Shown one piece after another: positions 47,784 through 56,483 of a stretch of 64,000 bases of DNA. How positions within the stretch are numbered: position 1 is the stretch's first letter; the number at the start of each line of letters is the position of its first letter. The notes beneath the pieces are model-generated. The model was not told the origin of the DNA and searched no databases. It saw nothing but the letters and a program-made list of their open reading frames with translations. A program made the translations under genes and the position numbers. The DNA is from Pseudomonas serboccidentalis (GTDB lineage: Bacteria > Pseudomonadota > Gammaproteobacteria > Pseudomonadales > Pseudomonadaceae): positions 1,388,132 through 1,452,131 of the forward strand of contig NZ_CP101655.1 in the NCBI RefSeq assembly GCF_028830055.1, given 5' to 3'.

Positions 47784-48982
47784 ACCTGCGCTTTTTGCTG
47801 CTCCTGCTGCCAGGCGATGTAGCTGTCGATTGGCGGATTCTTCTGAAAATAACGCTGCAATCCTTCGAACAAACCGTCAGCGATAGCCTGCTGGTGTCGG
47901 GCAGTCACCAGACGCTGGCTGTCACGCGCGTTGGAAATGAAGCCGGTTTCCACCAGAATCGACGGCACATCCGGTGACTTCAACACCGCAAATCCTGCCT
48001 GTTCCACGCGTTTCTGATGCAGCGTGGTAATGCCTTGCAGACTGCCCAGTACGGTGCTGCCGAGTTGCAGGCTGGCGGCGATCGTGGCGTTCATCGACAT
48101 GTCGAGGATCACGCCAGCGAGCATCGGATCCTTGTCCTTGAGGTTGAGCAGACTGGTCGCGCCGAGCAGATCCGCACCGTTCTCGCGCTGCGCCATGAAA
48201 CGCGCCGTCGCTGACGTCGCACCACCTTCGGACAGGCAATACACCGAAGCGCCCGACGCTGTCAGACGCGGTGCTGCGTCGGCATGCACGGAGATAAACA
48301 TGTCGGCCTTGTGCTGACGGGCGATGTCCACACGCTTGCGAAGTGGTACAAAAAAGTCGTCATTGCGCACCAACTTTACGTCGAAACCCTTCTCCCTTTT
48401 CAGTCGTTTGGCGAGCAATTGCGCGATGGAAAGCACCACATCTTTTTCCCGCTCACCCTTGGCACCAATCGCGCCAGGATCTTTTCCGCCGTGTCCCGGA
48501 TCGACCACGACGATGATGTCGCGTTTAGGATGAGTCCTGTTCGCGGGTGTTTCACGTGGAACCATTGCCATGGTTGATGCCTGTTTAGCGTTCACCAGAT
48601 CGAGCACCAAGCGGTGTCCTTGACCATCCTGGGGCGCCAAAAGAAAGCTGTTCAATAGCACTGGATTATTCAGATCGAGAACGATGCGGGTATCACCCTG
48701 ACCGAAGTGCCCGGAGCGGATGGAGCGAATTGCCGTATCCGCCAGCGCCAATTGACTGAAATCACCGCTCAAACTCGCCCCGAACAGATCAATGATCAAG
48801 CGCTCTGGCGCACTGAGCGTGAAGGTTTTGTAGCGCACCGGACCGCTTAAATCGAACACCAGTCGTAGCTTTTCATCCGAGCGCCAGAGTCGCGCATTAC
48901 GTACTTGGGTAGCCGAAACACTGAACGGCAAAGCGAAGGCTGCGCTGGCCAGGAACAAATTGAGCAGGTGGCGTCTGTGCAT
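47780..48982 (-). CDS. amiA: N-acetylmuramoyl-L-alanine amidase (AmiA/AmiB/AmiC type) with AMIN domain
   Basis: A 400-residue periplasmic zinc amidase that cuts stem peptides from peptidoglycan. The signal peptide (MHRRHLLNLFLASAAFALPF) is followed by an AMIN domain (~residues 30-130, ARLWRSDEKLRLVFDLSGPV) and an amidase_3 domain from ~155. The zinc site is seen in IIVVVDPGHGGKDPGAIG, FISVHADAA and the catalytic SILVETGFISNARD. No LysM domain is present. It corresponds to PA5538, a Zur-regulated paralogue of the division amidases. It is divergent from folE2, with a Zur box 41 bp upstream of its start. Confidence 0.93.
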   Translation of the reverse strand: MHRRHLLNLFLASAAFALPFSVSATQVRNARLWRSDEKLRLVFDLSGPVRYKTFTLSAPERLIIDLFGASLSGDFSQLALADTAIRSIRSGHFGQGDTRIVLDLNNPVLLNSFLLAPQDGQGHRLVLDLVNAKQASTMAMVPRETPANRTHPKRDIIVVVDPGHGGKDPGAIGAKGEREKDVVLSIAQLLAKRLKREKGFDVKLVRNDDFFVPLRKRVDIARQHKADMFISVHADAAPRLTASGASVYCLSEGGATSATARFMAQRENGADLLGATSLLNLKDKDPMLAGVILDMSMNATIAASLQLGSTVLGSLQGITTLHQKRVEQAGFAVLKSPDVPSILVETGFISNARDSQRLVTARHQQAIADGLFEGLQRYFQKNPPIDSYIAWQQEQQKAQV

Positions 48983-49022
48983 ATGAAAACCCGTTCATGA
49001 AAAAGGCATCGTGATTTGAATT

Positions 49023-49035
49023 GTTATAATGTAAC
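49023..49035. promoter_or_regulatory. Zur box 2
   Basis: GTTATAATGTAAC (extended TGTTATAATGTAACA, 49022-49036) is a palindrome with one imperfect pair in the amidase-folE2 divergent promoter. It sits 31 bp before the folE2 ATG at 49067 and would block both directions, including the znuCBA-containing operon. Confidence 0.88.
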
Positions 49036-49066
49036 ATCCAATTCAATCAACACGATGGTCCCGAAC

Positions 49067-49963
49067 ATGAATTCGCTGACACTTCCGGATATCGCCACTC
49101 AAGCCGCTCGCCAAGCACTACCGCTTGAGTGGGTGGGAATGCGCGGCATTGCCTTGCCCGTTTTATTGGAGGGCCAACGCCTGAGCGCGAAAGCCGATGC
49201 GGGCGTAAGTCTCGATGATGGCGAGGCACGCGGTATTCACATGTCACGCTTGTATCTGGCCTTGGCAACACTTGAGCAGCAGAATCTTTCTCCACGGCTT
49301 TTACGTCAGGTGCTGGATGATTTTCTGGATAGTCACGACGGTTTATCCAGCAACGCCTATCTGAATATCCATAGCCAAGTGCTGCTGAAAAGACCGGCGT
49401 TGGTCAGTCCGCTGGCCGGGTGGAAAAGCTATCCAGTGAGCATTTCTGCCAGTTTGAAAAACAAAGTGTTCCACGTGGAACTGCAAATCGATGTGCCCTA
49501 TTCCTCAACTTGCCCATGCTCGGCAGCGTTAGCGCGGCAGCTGATCCAGCAGCAATTCATCGATGATTTTGCCAACAAGCCACTGCAGCACGCCGACGTC
49601 CTGGCCTGGCTTGGATCAAGCCACGGCATCGTTGCCACTCCGCACAGCCAACGCAGTACCGCGCAATTGCACATGCACCTGGACGAGTTCATTGATGAAC
49701 TGCCCCTGAGCGTCATCATCAACGACGCCGAAGCAGCGCTAGGAACGGCCGTACAAACCGCGGTGAAACGTGCCGACGAGCAAGCCTTCGCGCTGGCTAA
49801 TGGGCAGAACCTGATGTTCTGCGAAGACGCCGCGCGGCGACTCAATCTGGCCCTGCGTCGCTCTCCAGGCGTCAGCGGTTTCCACCTACGGGTGATTCAC
49901 GCCGAAAGCCTGCATGCCCACGACGCGGTGGCCGAAAGTCATTGGGCCCGGGAGTCCGCATGA
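49067..49963 (+). CDS. folE2: GTP cyclohydrolase IB, zinc-sparing
   Basis: Makes dihydroneopterin triphosphate from GTP, the first step of folate synthesis, using Mn2+ or Fe2+ instead of the zinc needed by FolE. It thus keeps folate synthesis going without zinc. The 298-residue protein has the family's active-site cysteine in VPYSSTCPCSAALARQLI, preceded by the T-fold block LKNKVFHVELQIDVPYS and followed by QRSTAQLHMHLDEF. Starts at 49055 and 49067 are possible; an upstream start would overlap the Zur box. The gene opens a five-gene operon (folE2-znuC-znuB-znuA-gammaCA, then the dihydroorotase), each member coupled to the next. Confidence 0.93.
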   Translation: MNSLTLPDIATQAARQALPLEWVGMRGIALPVLLEGQRLSAKADAGVSLDDGEARGIHMSRLYLALATLEQQNLSPRLLRQVLDDFLDSHDGLSSNAYLNIHSQVLLKRPALVSPLAGWKSYPVSISASLKNKVFHVELQIDVPYSSTCPCSAALARQLIQQQFIDDFANKPLQHADVLAWLGSSHGIVATPHSQRSTAQLHMHLDEFIDELPLSVIINDAEAALGTAVQTAVKRADEQAFALANGQNLMFCEDAARRLNLALRRSPGVSGFHLRVIHAESLHAHDAVAESHWARESA

Positions 49964-50628
49964 TTCGTTGCCAAGCCCTGAGCTGGGGCGCGCCCGGCCA
50001 TCCGCTGACGTCACCGCTGAACCTTGAGCTGGACAGCGGCAGCCTGACCGCCATCATCGGCGCCAACGGCTGCGGCAAAAGCAGCCTGCTGAAAGTCATC
50101 GCCGGACTGCAAAAGCCGTTGGCTGGCAAAGCCCTGCTGAGTGTTCCGCGGCAAAGCGGACTCACCTTCCTCCCACAACAACAGCACCTCGATCGACAGT
50201 TCCCCATCAGCCTCGAAGAACTGGTCGCCGCCGGGTTCTGGGGCCGCCGGCTCTCGACGCAATTGCGCAAGCAACGCCTTACCAACGCCCTTGAACAATG
50301 GCACCTCAGCGGCCTGGAAAAGCGCCCTCTCATGGCCCTTTCAGGCGGTGAGTTACAACGCGCCCTGCTCGCCCGATTGAGCCTGACCGACGCGCCGCTG
50401 CTGTTACTCGACGAGCCCCACGCCGCGCTCGATGAGCTGGGTCAACAACTGTTGTGGCAACACATCCACTCCTGGAACGCCGAAGGTCGAACGTTGCTGA
50501 TGGTCTGCCACGACCTCGCCGCCGTCCGCCAACACATTCCGCAAACGCTGTTGATCAAAAACCGTGAATGCGCGCTCGGCGCCAGCGTCGAACTGATCCA
50601 GCAAACACCCAACACGCAGGTGGCCTGA
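49960..50628 (+). CDS. znuC: Zinc ABC transporter ATP-binding protein
   Basis: A 222-residue ABC ATPase powering zinc import through ZnuB. Walker A is IIGANGCGKSSL (~residues 33-44), the Q-loop region LTFLPQQQHLDRQF, signature ALSGGELQRALLARL, Walker B LLLLDEPHAAL and the H-loop MVCHDLAAV. It starts at an ATG that overlaps the folE2 stop (ATGA), and its stop overlaps the znuB start, so the cluster is tightly coupled. Metal type is inferred from the Zur-controlled context; the ATPase alone does not distinguish Zn from Mn. Confidence 0.92.
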   Translation: MIRCQALSWGAPGHPLTSPLNLELDSGSLTAIIGANGCGKSSLLKVIAGLQKPLAGKALLSVPRQSGLTFLPQQQHLDRQFPISLEELVAAGFWGRRLSTQLRKQRLTNALEQWHLSGLEKRPLMALSGGELQRALLARLSLTDAPLLLLDEPHAALDELGQQLLWQHIHSWNAEGRTLLMVCHDLAAVRQHIPQTLLIKNRECALGASVELIQQTPNTQVA

Positions 50629-51494
50629 TGCTCACCATCGCCCACCTCTGGCAACCGTTCAGCGAGTTCGTATTCATGCGCCGAGCGCTGCTTGGGGGAC
50701 TGGTGTTGGCTTGCAGCACAGCACCACTCGGCGTGTTCCTGATCCTGCGGCGCATGAGTCTGATCGGCGACGCCGTCGCCCACGGCATTCTTCCCGGCGC
50801 AGCGTTGGGGTTCTGGTTCGCCGGTCTGAGTCTGCCCGCACTGACCGTCGGTGGTCTGGGTGCGGGCCTGAGCATGGCCGGACTGGCCGCCTGGATTACC
50901 CGTCGCACCGGTCTGCGCGAAGACGCCAGCCTCGCCGCGATCTACCCGATCTCACTCGCCAGCGGAGTGTTGATTCTCGGCATCGCCGGCAAACGCCTCG
51001 ACCTGCTGCACTTGTTGTTCGGCTCGGCACTGGCGGTCGACGGCCCGACTCTTCAAGGCATGTTATGGGTCTCGGCTGTCAGCCTGATCGCCATGGCGGC
51101 GATCTACAAACCGCTGCTGCTCGACACCCTCGACCCTTTATTCCTGCAAACCGTCAGCCGTCTCGGCCCCCTCGCCCACGGTGTATTCCTGACCCTCGTG
51201 GTGCTCAATCTGGTGATCGGCTTCCAGGCCATCGGCGCACTGATGGTGGTCGGTCTGATGATGTTGCCAGCCGCCGCTTCGCGTTTCTGGAGCAGACGCC
51301 TGCCGATGCTGATCGCCATTGCGGCGCTCATCGGTTGCCTGTCGGTGTGGCTCGGATTGCTGCTGTCGTTCGACTACTCGCTGCCCAGCGGCCCGGCCAT
51401 CGTGCTGGTCGCAGGTTTCGCCTATCTGCTGTCCGTGGTGTTCGGGCCGGTCCACGGTCTGCTGCGCCGCCCACCTTCGCTCACATCCCAATGA
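50628..51494 (+). CDS. znuB: Zinc ABC transporter permease
   Basis: A 288-residue inner-membrane permease of the ABC-3 family with about eight hydrophobic segments. Family blocks are LLGGLVLACSTAPLGVFLIL, RRMSLIGDAVAHGILPGAAL (near residue 45), LREDASLAAIYPISLASGVL and AIGALMVVGLMMLPAAASRF. The start ATG shares a base with the znuC stop codon. The substrate assignment to zinc comes from the operon context. Confidence 0.92.
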   Translation: MLTIAHLWQPFSEFVFMRRALLGGLVLACSTAPLGVFLILRRMSLIGDAVAHGILPGAALGFWFAGLSLPALTVGGLGAGLSMAGLAAWITRRTGLREDASLAAIYPISLASGVLILGIAGKRLDLLHLLFGSALAVDGPTLQGMLWVSAVSLIAMAAIYKPLLLDTLDPLFLQTVSRLGPLAHGVFLTLVVLNLVIGFQAIGALMVVGLMMLPAAASRFWSRRLPMLIAIAALIGCLSVWLGLLLSFDYSLPSGPAIVLVAGFAYLLSVVFGPVHGLLRRPPSLTSQ

Positions 51495-51505
51495 GGTGTT
51501 TTCCG

Positions 51506-52381
51506 ATGCGCGTTCTACTCGTGCTGTTCAGCTTACTGCTGTCGATGTCGTTGTCGGCGGCGGAGAAATTACCGGTGGTCACCAGCTTCAGCATCCTTGC
51601 CGACATGGTGCACCAGGTCGGCCGCGAGCATATCCAGATCACCAACATGGTCGGCCCGGACGCCGACGCGCACACCTATGAGCCGACACCGGACGACGCC
51701 AAAGCCCTGCTCAAGGCCAAACTGATCATCAAGAACGGTCTCGGTTTCGAACCATGGCTCGATCGCCTGGTGACCAGCACCGGCACCAAAGCCCCACTCA
51801 TCAGTGCCAGCCACGGTGTGATTCCGCGCTCGCTCGATGAAGACGGTGAAACCATTCCCGACCCGCACGCCTGGCACAACCTGGCCAACACCGAGTTGTA
51901 CATCGCCAACATCACCAAGGCGCTGATCGCGGCCGATCCGGCGAACAAGGCCGACTACCAACGCAACAGCCAGACCTACCTGAAACAGATCTACGCCCTG
52001 CTCGCCGACGCCAAGGCCAAGCTCGGTTCATTGCCACCGGACAATCGCAAGATCGTCACCAGCCACGATGCCTTCGGTTATCTCGGTCAGGCCTACGGCA
52101 TCGACTTCATGGCGCCCCAAGGTCTGTCCACCGAACGCGAACCGTCGGCCGCCGAAGTCGCCGCGCTGATCACCCAGATCCGTCAGGCCAAGGTCAAAGC
52201 GGTGTTCATGGAAAACATCAAGGACGCGCGCCTGCTCAAGCAGATCGCCGAGGAAAGCGGCGCGCACATCGGCGGTACCTTGTACTCCGATGCCCTCGCC
52301 GCCAGTGGCCCGGCCAGCACCTTTGCCGGGCTGTTCGAATACAACCTCAACACCCTTTACAACGCGCTGAGCCAACCATGA
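51506..52381 (+). CDS. znuA: Metal ABC transporter substrate-binding protein (ZnuA-like)
   Basis: A 291-residue cluster A-I binding protein with signal peptide MRVLLVLFSLLLSMSLSAAE. Metal-ligand positions are visible: VGPDADAHTYEPTPDD (first His), IPDPHAWHNLANTE (second) and VTSHDAFGYLGQAYG (third His region), with a final acidic ligand near LYSDALA. The long His/Asp-rich loop of E. coli-type ZnuA is absent; the corresponding segment is just DEDGETIPDPH. The ATG at 51506 has GAGG 9 bp upstream; an ATG at 51491 precedes the signal peptide and is less likely. The stop overlaps the next start (ATGA). Confidence 0.9.
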   Translation: MRVLLVLFSLLLSMSLSAAEKLPVVTSFSILADMVHQVGREHIQITNMVGPDADAHTYEPTPDDAKALLKAKLIIKNGLGFEPWLDRLVTSTGTKAPLISASHGVIPRSLDEDGETIPDPHAWHNLANTELYIANITKALIAADPANKADYQRNSQTYLKQIYALLADAKAKLGSLPPDNRKIVTSHDAFGYLGQAYGIDFMAPQGLSTEREPSAAEVAALITQIRQAKVKAVFMENIKDARLLKQIAEESGAHIGGTLYSDALAASGPASTFAGLFEYNLNTLYNALSQP

Positions 52382-52938
52382 TCCGCAAGAATCCTTCAGG
52401 TGATCTGCCGCAGATTGCCGAGTCGGCCTATGTCGACAAAACCGCGATCATTTGCGGCAAGGTGGTCATCGGCGAGAACGTATTCGTCGGTCCCTACGCC
52501 GTGATTCGCGCGGATGAGGTGGACGCCGGCGGCGCGATGGAGCCGATCACCATCGGCGCCAATTCGAACATCCAGGACGGCGTGGTGATCCACTCCAAAT
52601 CCGGCGCTGCCGTGACCATCGGCGAATTCACTTCGATCGCTCATCGCTCGATCGTGCATGGCCCCTGCGTGGTCGGCGACCGGGTGTTCATCGGTTTCAA
52701 CAGTGTGCTGTTCAATTGCGTGGTCGGTGACGGCTGCGTGGTGCGGCACAACTCGGTGGTCGATGGTCGTGATTTGCCGAACGCGTTCTACGTGCCCTCC
52801 ACCACCCGCATAGGCCCCAACACCGACCTTGCGCAATTCCCGCCGGTGAGTGTCAGCGCCTCGGAGTTTTCCGAAGACGTGGCACGGACCAACGTCGATC
52901 TGGTGCGCGGCTACAAAGCCTTGCAGAACGAGTTCTGA
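52378..52938 (+). CDS. Gamma-class carbonic anhydrase-like hexapeptide-repeat protein
   Basis: A 186-residue left-handed beta-helix protein with many [LIV]-G-x-x-x-x repeats (CGKVVIGENVFVGPYAVIRA, VGDRVFIGFNSVLFNCVVGD). Three histidines that fit the gamma-carbonic-anhydrase metal site are present, in GVVIHSKSG, SIAHRS and IVHGPC. It corresponds to PA5540 in the Zur regulon. As gamma-CAs can use Fe or Co, it may replace zinc beta-CA when zinc is scarce (inference). It starts at an ATG overlapping the znuA stop. Acetyltransferase function is the main alternative for this fold. Confidence 0.87.
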   Translation: MIRKNPSGDLPQIAESAYVDKTAIICGKVVIGENVFVGPYAVIRADEVDAGGAMEPITIGANSNIQDGVVIHSKSGAAVTIGEFTSIAHRSIVHGPCVVGDRVFIGFNSVLFNCVVGDGCVVRHNSVVDGRDLPNAFYVPSTTRIGPNTDLAQFPPVSVSASEFSEDVARTNVDLVRGYKALQNEF

Positions 52939-52941
52939 ACC

Positions 52942-54273
52942 ATGAGCAGCGTGCTGATTCGCAACGCCAGACTGGTCAACGAAGGACGCGAGTTCGACGG
53001 CGATCTGTTGGTCAGCCATGGCCGCATCGTCAAGATCGCGCGCAGCATCGACGGCGAAAATGCGAGCGTGGAAATCGACGCTCGCGGCCAATGGCTGTTG
53101 CCGGGCATGATCGATGACCAAGTGCATTTTCGCGAACCGGGCGCGCCGGCCAAGGGCTGCATCCACACCGAATCACGCGCGGCGGTGGCGGGCGGCATCA
53201 CCAGTTTCATGGACATGCCCAACACCCAACCGGCCACCTTAACCCTGGAAGCGCTGGCTGATAAAAAGCGCCGCGCGGCGATCAACTCCGTGGCCAACTA
53301 TGGCTTCCACTTCGGTGTGAGTCAGGACAACCTCGAGACCGTCGCCGCACTCAACCCCTGCGAAGTGGCCGGGGTCAAAGTGTTCATGGGTGCGTCCACC
53401 GGCAACATGTTGGTGGACGACCCGAAGATTCTCGAGCGCCTGTTCGCCGACGTGCCGACGATTCTACTGGCCCATTGCGAACACACGCCGAGCATCGAAG
53501 CCAACGCAGCCCGACTGCGCGAGCGCCTGGGCGAACGCCTGCCGGCGAATGTCCACGCACTGATCCGCGATGCCGAGGCTTGCTACCGCTCCTCTTCGCT
53601 GGCAGTGGAACTGGCCAGACGGCACGGCACCCGCCTGCATGTCTTGCACCTGACCACCGCTCGCGAGTTGGCGTTGTTCGAGGACAAACCACTCGCACAG
53701 AAACACATCACGGCTGAAGTCTGCCTGCATCACCTGCTGTTCGATGATCGCGACTATCCGGCTCTCGGCAACCTGATCAAATGCAACCCGGCGATCAAGA
53801 CCCAGGTCGACCGAGATGCGCTCCGTCAGGCCTTGTTGAGTCACCGACTGGATGTGATCGGCAGCGATCACGCACCGCATACCTGGGCGGAAAAGCAGCG
53901 CCCGTATGCCGAAGCGCCTTCCGGTCTGCCACTGGTGCAACAGGCGTTGCCCGCGCTGCTGGAACTGGTGGCCGACGGCGTGCTGCCGATCACCACACTG
54001 GTGGCAAAAACCAGCCACCGCGTGGCAGATCTGTTCGCGATTCCGGATCGGGGTTATTTGCGTGAAGGGTATTGGGCGGATCTGGTGTTGGTGGAGCCAA
54101 CAGCTTTGGAGGTGTCTCGACAACCGATTCTGTCGCAGTGCGGATGGACGCCATTTGCCAACAGGACTTTCCGATATCGGGTAAATACAACACTGGTGTC
54201 AGGGCAGATCGCCTGGGATGGCGGGCGGGTGAATGAGGGGTGTCAGGGGCTGCCGCTGCGGTTTATGCGGTGA
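52942..54273 (+). CDS. Dihydroorotase paralogue of the Zur island
   Basis: A 443-residue amidohydrolase of the class I dihydroorotase type (DHO to carbamoyl-aspartate, pyrimidine synthesis). Metal-site pieces are LPGMIDDQVHFREPG, the carbamylated-lysine motif GVKVFMGASTGNML, LLAHCEHTPSI, LHVLHLTTARE and IGSDHAPHTWAEKQ. The gene matches PA5541 (PyrQ in P. aeruginosa). It lies 3 bp downstream of the gamma-CA gene. The retained ligands suggest an active enzyme. Being zinc-repressed, it is thought to act as a backup when the main zinc-dependent dihydroorotase is short of metal. Confidence 0.9.
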   Translation: MSSVLIRNARLVNEGREFDGDLLVSHGRIVKIARSIDGENASVEIDARGQWLLPGMIDDQVHFREPGAPAKGCIHTESRAAVAGGITSFMDMPNTQPATLTLEALADKKRRAAINSVANYGFHFGVSQDNLETVAALNPCEVAGVKVFMGASTGNMLVDDPKILERLFADVPTILLAHCEHTPSIEANAARLRERLGERLPANVHALIRDAEACYRSSSLAVELARRHGTRLHVLHLTTARELALFEDKPLAQKHITAEVCLHHLLFDDRDYPALGNLIKCNPAIKTQVDRDALRQALLSHRLDVIGSDHAPHTWAEKQRPYAEAPSGLPLVQQALPALLELVADGVLPITTLVAKTSHRVADLFAIPDRGYLREGYWADLVLVEPTALEVSRQPILSQCGWTPFANRTFRYRVNTTLVSGQIAWDGGRVNEGCQGLPLRFMR

Positions 54274-54283
54274 TCATCAAAAC

Positions 54284-54353
54284 GCTTTCGCGAGCAGGCT
54301 CGCTCCCACAGTTGGAATGCATTTCCCTGTGGGAACGGGCTTGCTCGCGAAGC
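54284..54353. repeat. REP doublet (variant 'CGAGCAGGCTCGCTCCCACA'), terminator candidate
   Basis: GCTTTCGCGAGCAGGCTCGC... (54284-54310) pairs with 54329-54353, leaving an 18-bp spacer. It is a variant of the family at 3788 and 37745 and lies between convergent genes. Confidence 0.82.
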
Positions 54354-54355
54354 TT

Positions 54356-54874
54356 TTAAGCTCTTGGCTTCACAGCGCCGCAATCCTGCCCCAGCCACAC
54401 CGCGCGGGTTTCCAGGCTGCCCTTCTGGTTGATCCCGATGGCATTGAACGTGCCGTTGGCGACCGTGGTGAACTCACGATCACTCTTGAACGTGGCCACA
54501 CCGGTGCCTTGCGCTTTCGGGCAACTGAAGCGGAATTTCCACTGGTTGCCGGTGCGCTCGGTGATCTGCTGTTTGCAGCCCGATTGTGGATCGGCCAGCG
54601 GGATATCGTTGGTCGCGACCTGCTGCGGCGTCAGACAGGCGCGGATGCCCTGGCCGCCGATATTGATCCCGTTCTTCTCCAGTGCCGCGCGCTGTTGCGG
54701 GGTCATCTGGCCTTGCAACTGGCCCAGGATCGATTGCACATCCATCGGCTGGTCATCGACCTTGACGTTGCTTGATGTCATTTCCCACAAACCCGGCTGC
54801 AGCATTTGCGCCTGTGCAATCACCGGCATTGCCAAACCCAGGCCCAGCGCCAAACCCAGCAGACGAACGTTCAT
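54356..54874 (-). CDS. DUF3617 periplasmic protein
   Basis: A 172-residue exported protein with signal peptide MNVRLLGLALGLGLAMPVIA (cleavage after QAQ). The mature domain follows the DUF3617 pattern: MLQPGLWEMTSSNVKVDDQP near the start, a middle ACLTPQQVA, and a Cys pair in SGCKQQI and FRFSCPKAQ. The function of the family is unknown. AGGAG lies upstream of the ATG. The gene is divergent from cardiolipin synthase with a 132-bp gap. No link to the zinc genes is visible. Confidence 0.88.
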   Translation of the reverse strand: MNVRLLGLALGLGLAMPVIAQAQMLQPGLWEMTSSNVKVDDQPMDVQSILGQLQGQMTPQQRAALEKNGINIGGQGIRACLTPQQVATNDIPLADPQSGCKQQITERTGNQWKFRFSCPKAQGTGVATFKSDREFTTVANGTFNAIGINQKGSLETRAVWLGQDCGAVKPRA

Positions 54875-55006
54875 CGAAAAAACTCCTGATCAGTAGTGGC
54901 CGTTAGACGTCGGCCAATGGCTTCGGTTCATGGGCCAATTAAATAGCGACAATCGCTCGGGAACATGGTCTGTTAGACATTGAATCTTCAGGAGCAAGGC
55001 TGCCTC

Positions 55007-56446
55007 ATGGATTATTTTGGACCGCACATTTTCGGTTATCTGATCGCCCTGATCCATAGCCTCGGCTTGATCGCCGCCATCCATGCGGTGCTGACCGTAC
55101 GCACCGCCCAAGGCTCGATCGCCTGGGCATTGTCGCTTATTTTCATCCCCTACCTGACCCTCATCCCTTACCTGGTCTTCGGCCGCAGCACGTTCGACGG
55201 CTACATCAAGGCACGGCGCCAGGCCAACGAACAGATGCGCCAGGCGATTTCCGAATTGAATTGGCGACCGTGGGTAGAAGAAGCTCTCACCGCCCGCGCC
55301 TCAAATGCCTACGCCTCGCTCCGCGCCATGCCCAAGCTGGGGCGCATGCCGTGTCTGGCGAACAACGAAGTACGGCTGCTGGTGAATGGCCACGCAACGT
55401 TTTCAGCGATTTTCCAGGCCATCGAACAGGCGCGCGAAGCTGTGCTGATTCAGTTCTTCATTATTCATGATGACCGTCTCGGTCAAAGCCTGCGCGACCT
55501 GCTGCTGAAGAAAGCCGCCGAAGGCGTGGCGATTCATCTGCTCTACGACCGGATCGGCAGCCACGCCCTGCCCCACAGCTATGTGCAGGCATTGCGCGAT
55601 GGCGGTGTCGAGGTCAAAGCCTTCGCCACGCGCAGCGGCTGGCTCAATCGCTTTCAGGTGAACTTCCGCAACCACCGCAAAATTGTCGTGGTCGATGGCG
55701 TGCTCGGCTTTGTCGGCGGGCACAACGTGGGGGATGAATACCTCGGTGAAAAACCGCCACTGGCGCCATGGCGCGATACCCACGTTCAAGTGCGCGGCCC
55801 GGTAGTGGCCTGCATGCAGGAATCGTTTGCCGAAGACTGGTTCTGGGCCGCGCGCACGCTGCCGCCGCTGATTCTGCCGGATGTCTACCCGGAAGATGGC
55901 GTGCTCTGCCAATTGCTGGCGAGTGGCCCGGCCGATGCCTACGAAACCTGTTCATTGTTCTTCGTCGAAGCGATTCACGCCGCCACGGAGCGGGTGTGGA
56001 TCACCAGCCCCTACTTCATCCCTGATGAGGCGGTATTCGCCGCGTTGCGCCTGGCGGTGCTGCGCGGCGTCGACGTGCGCCTTCTGCTGCCCTCGCGCCC
56101 CGATCACCGCATTGTTTACGCCGCGTCCAGCCTCTATGCGTTCGAAGCGGTGCGCGCCGGCGTGCGGGTGTTCCGCTACGAACCCGGGTTCATGCATCAG
56201 AAAGTGGTGTTGATCGACAGCGAAATCAGCGCCATCGGCAGCGCCAATCTGGACAACCGTTCGTTCCGGCTGAATTTCGAAGTGATGCTGTTGACGGTCG
56301 ACAGCGAGTTCGCCGCTAACGTGGAACACATGCTCAACGACGATTTCGAGCAGGCTTACGAAGTCGCCAAAGAAGAAAGCCGGGAGATCCACCGCCTGCA
56401 ACAGCTCGGAATGCGGATCGCCCGGCTTATTTCACCGATTCTCTAG
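55007..56446 (+). CDS. cls: Cardiolipin synthase A
   Basis: Condenses two phosphatidylglycerols to cardiolipin and glycerol in the inner membrane. The 479-residue protein has two N-terminal membrane segments ([40 protein letters not shown]) and two phospholipase-D active sites. HRKIVVVDG begins at residue 223, with the following [21 protein letters not shown] begins at 397, with [12 protein letters not shown]. The length and two N-terminal helices match ClsA. AGGAG lies 12-16 bp upstream of the ATG at 55007; an in-frame TTG at 54980 is the only alternative. It converges on cfa, another membrane-lipid enzyme. Confidence 0.95.
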   Translation: MDYFGPHIFGYLIALIHSLGLIAAIHAVLTVRTAQGSIAWALSLIFIPYLTLIPYLVFGRSTFDGYIKARRQANEQMRQAISELNWRPWVEEALTARASNAYASLRAMPKLGRMPCLANNEVRLLVNGHATFSAIFQAIEQAREAVLIQFFIIHDDRLGQSLRDLLLKKAAEGVAIHLLYDRIGSHALPHSYVQALRDGGVEVKAFATRSGWLNRFQVNFRNHRKIVVVDGVLGFVGGHNVGDEYLGEKPPLAPWRDTHVQVRGPVVACMQESFAEDWFWAARTLPPLILPDVYPEDGVLCQLLASGPADAYETCSLFFVEAIHAATERVWITSPYFIPDEAVFAALRLAVLRGVDVRLLLPSRPDHRIVYAASSLYAFEAVRAGVRVFRYEPGFMHQKVVLIDSEISAIGSANLDNRSFRLNFEVMLLTVDSEFAANVEHMLNDDFEQAYEVAKEESREIHRLQQLGMRIARLISPIL

Positions 56447-56483
56447 ACGTTTCCCCCCCCACAACCGAGAGAGGGTTCAAGCC

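Noticed and set aside
50711..51505. Long N-terminal extension of the znuA frame through znuB
   Set aside because: The sequence is an Arg/Pro-rich out-of-frame reading of znuB. The signal peptide and ribosome-binding site place the znuA start at 51506.
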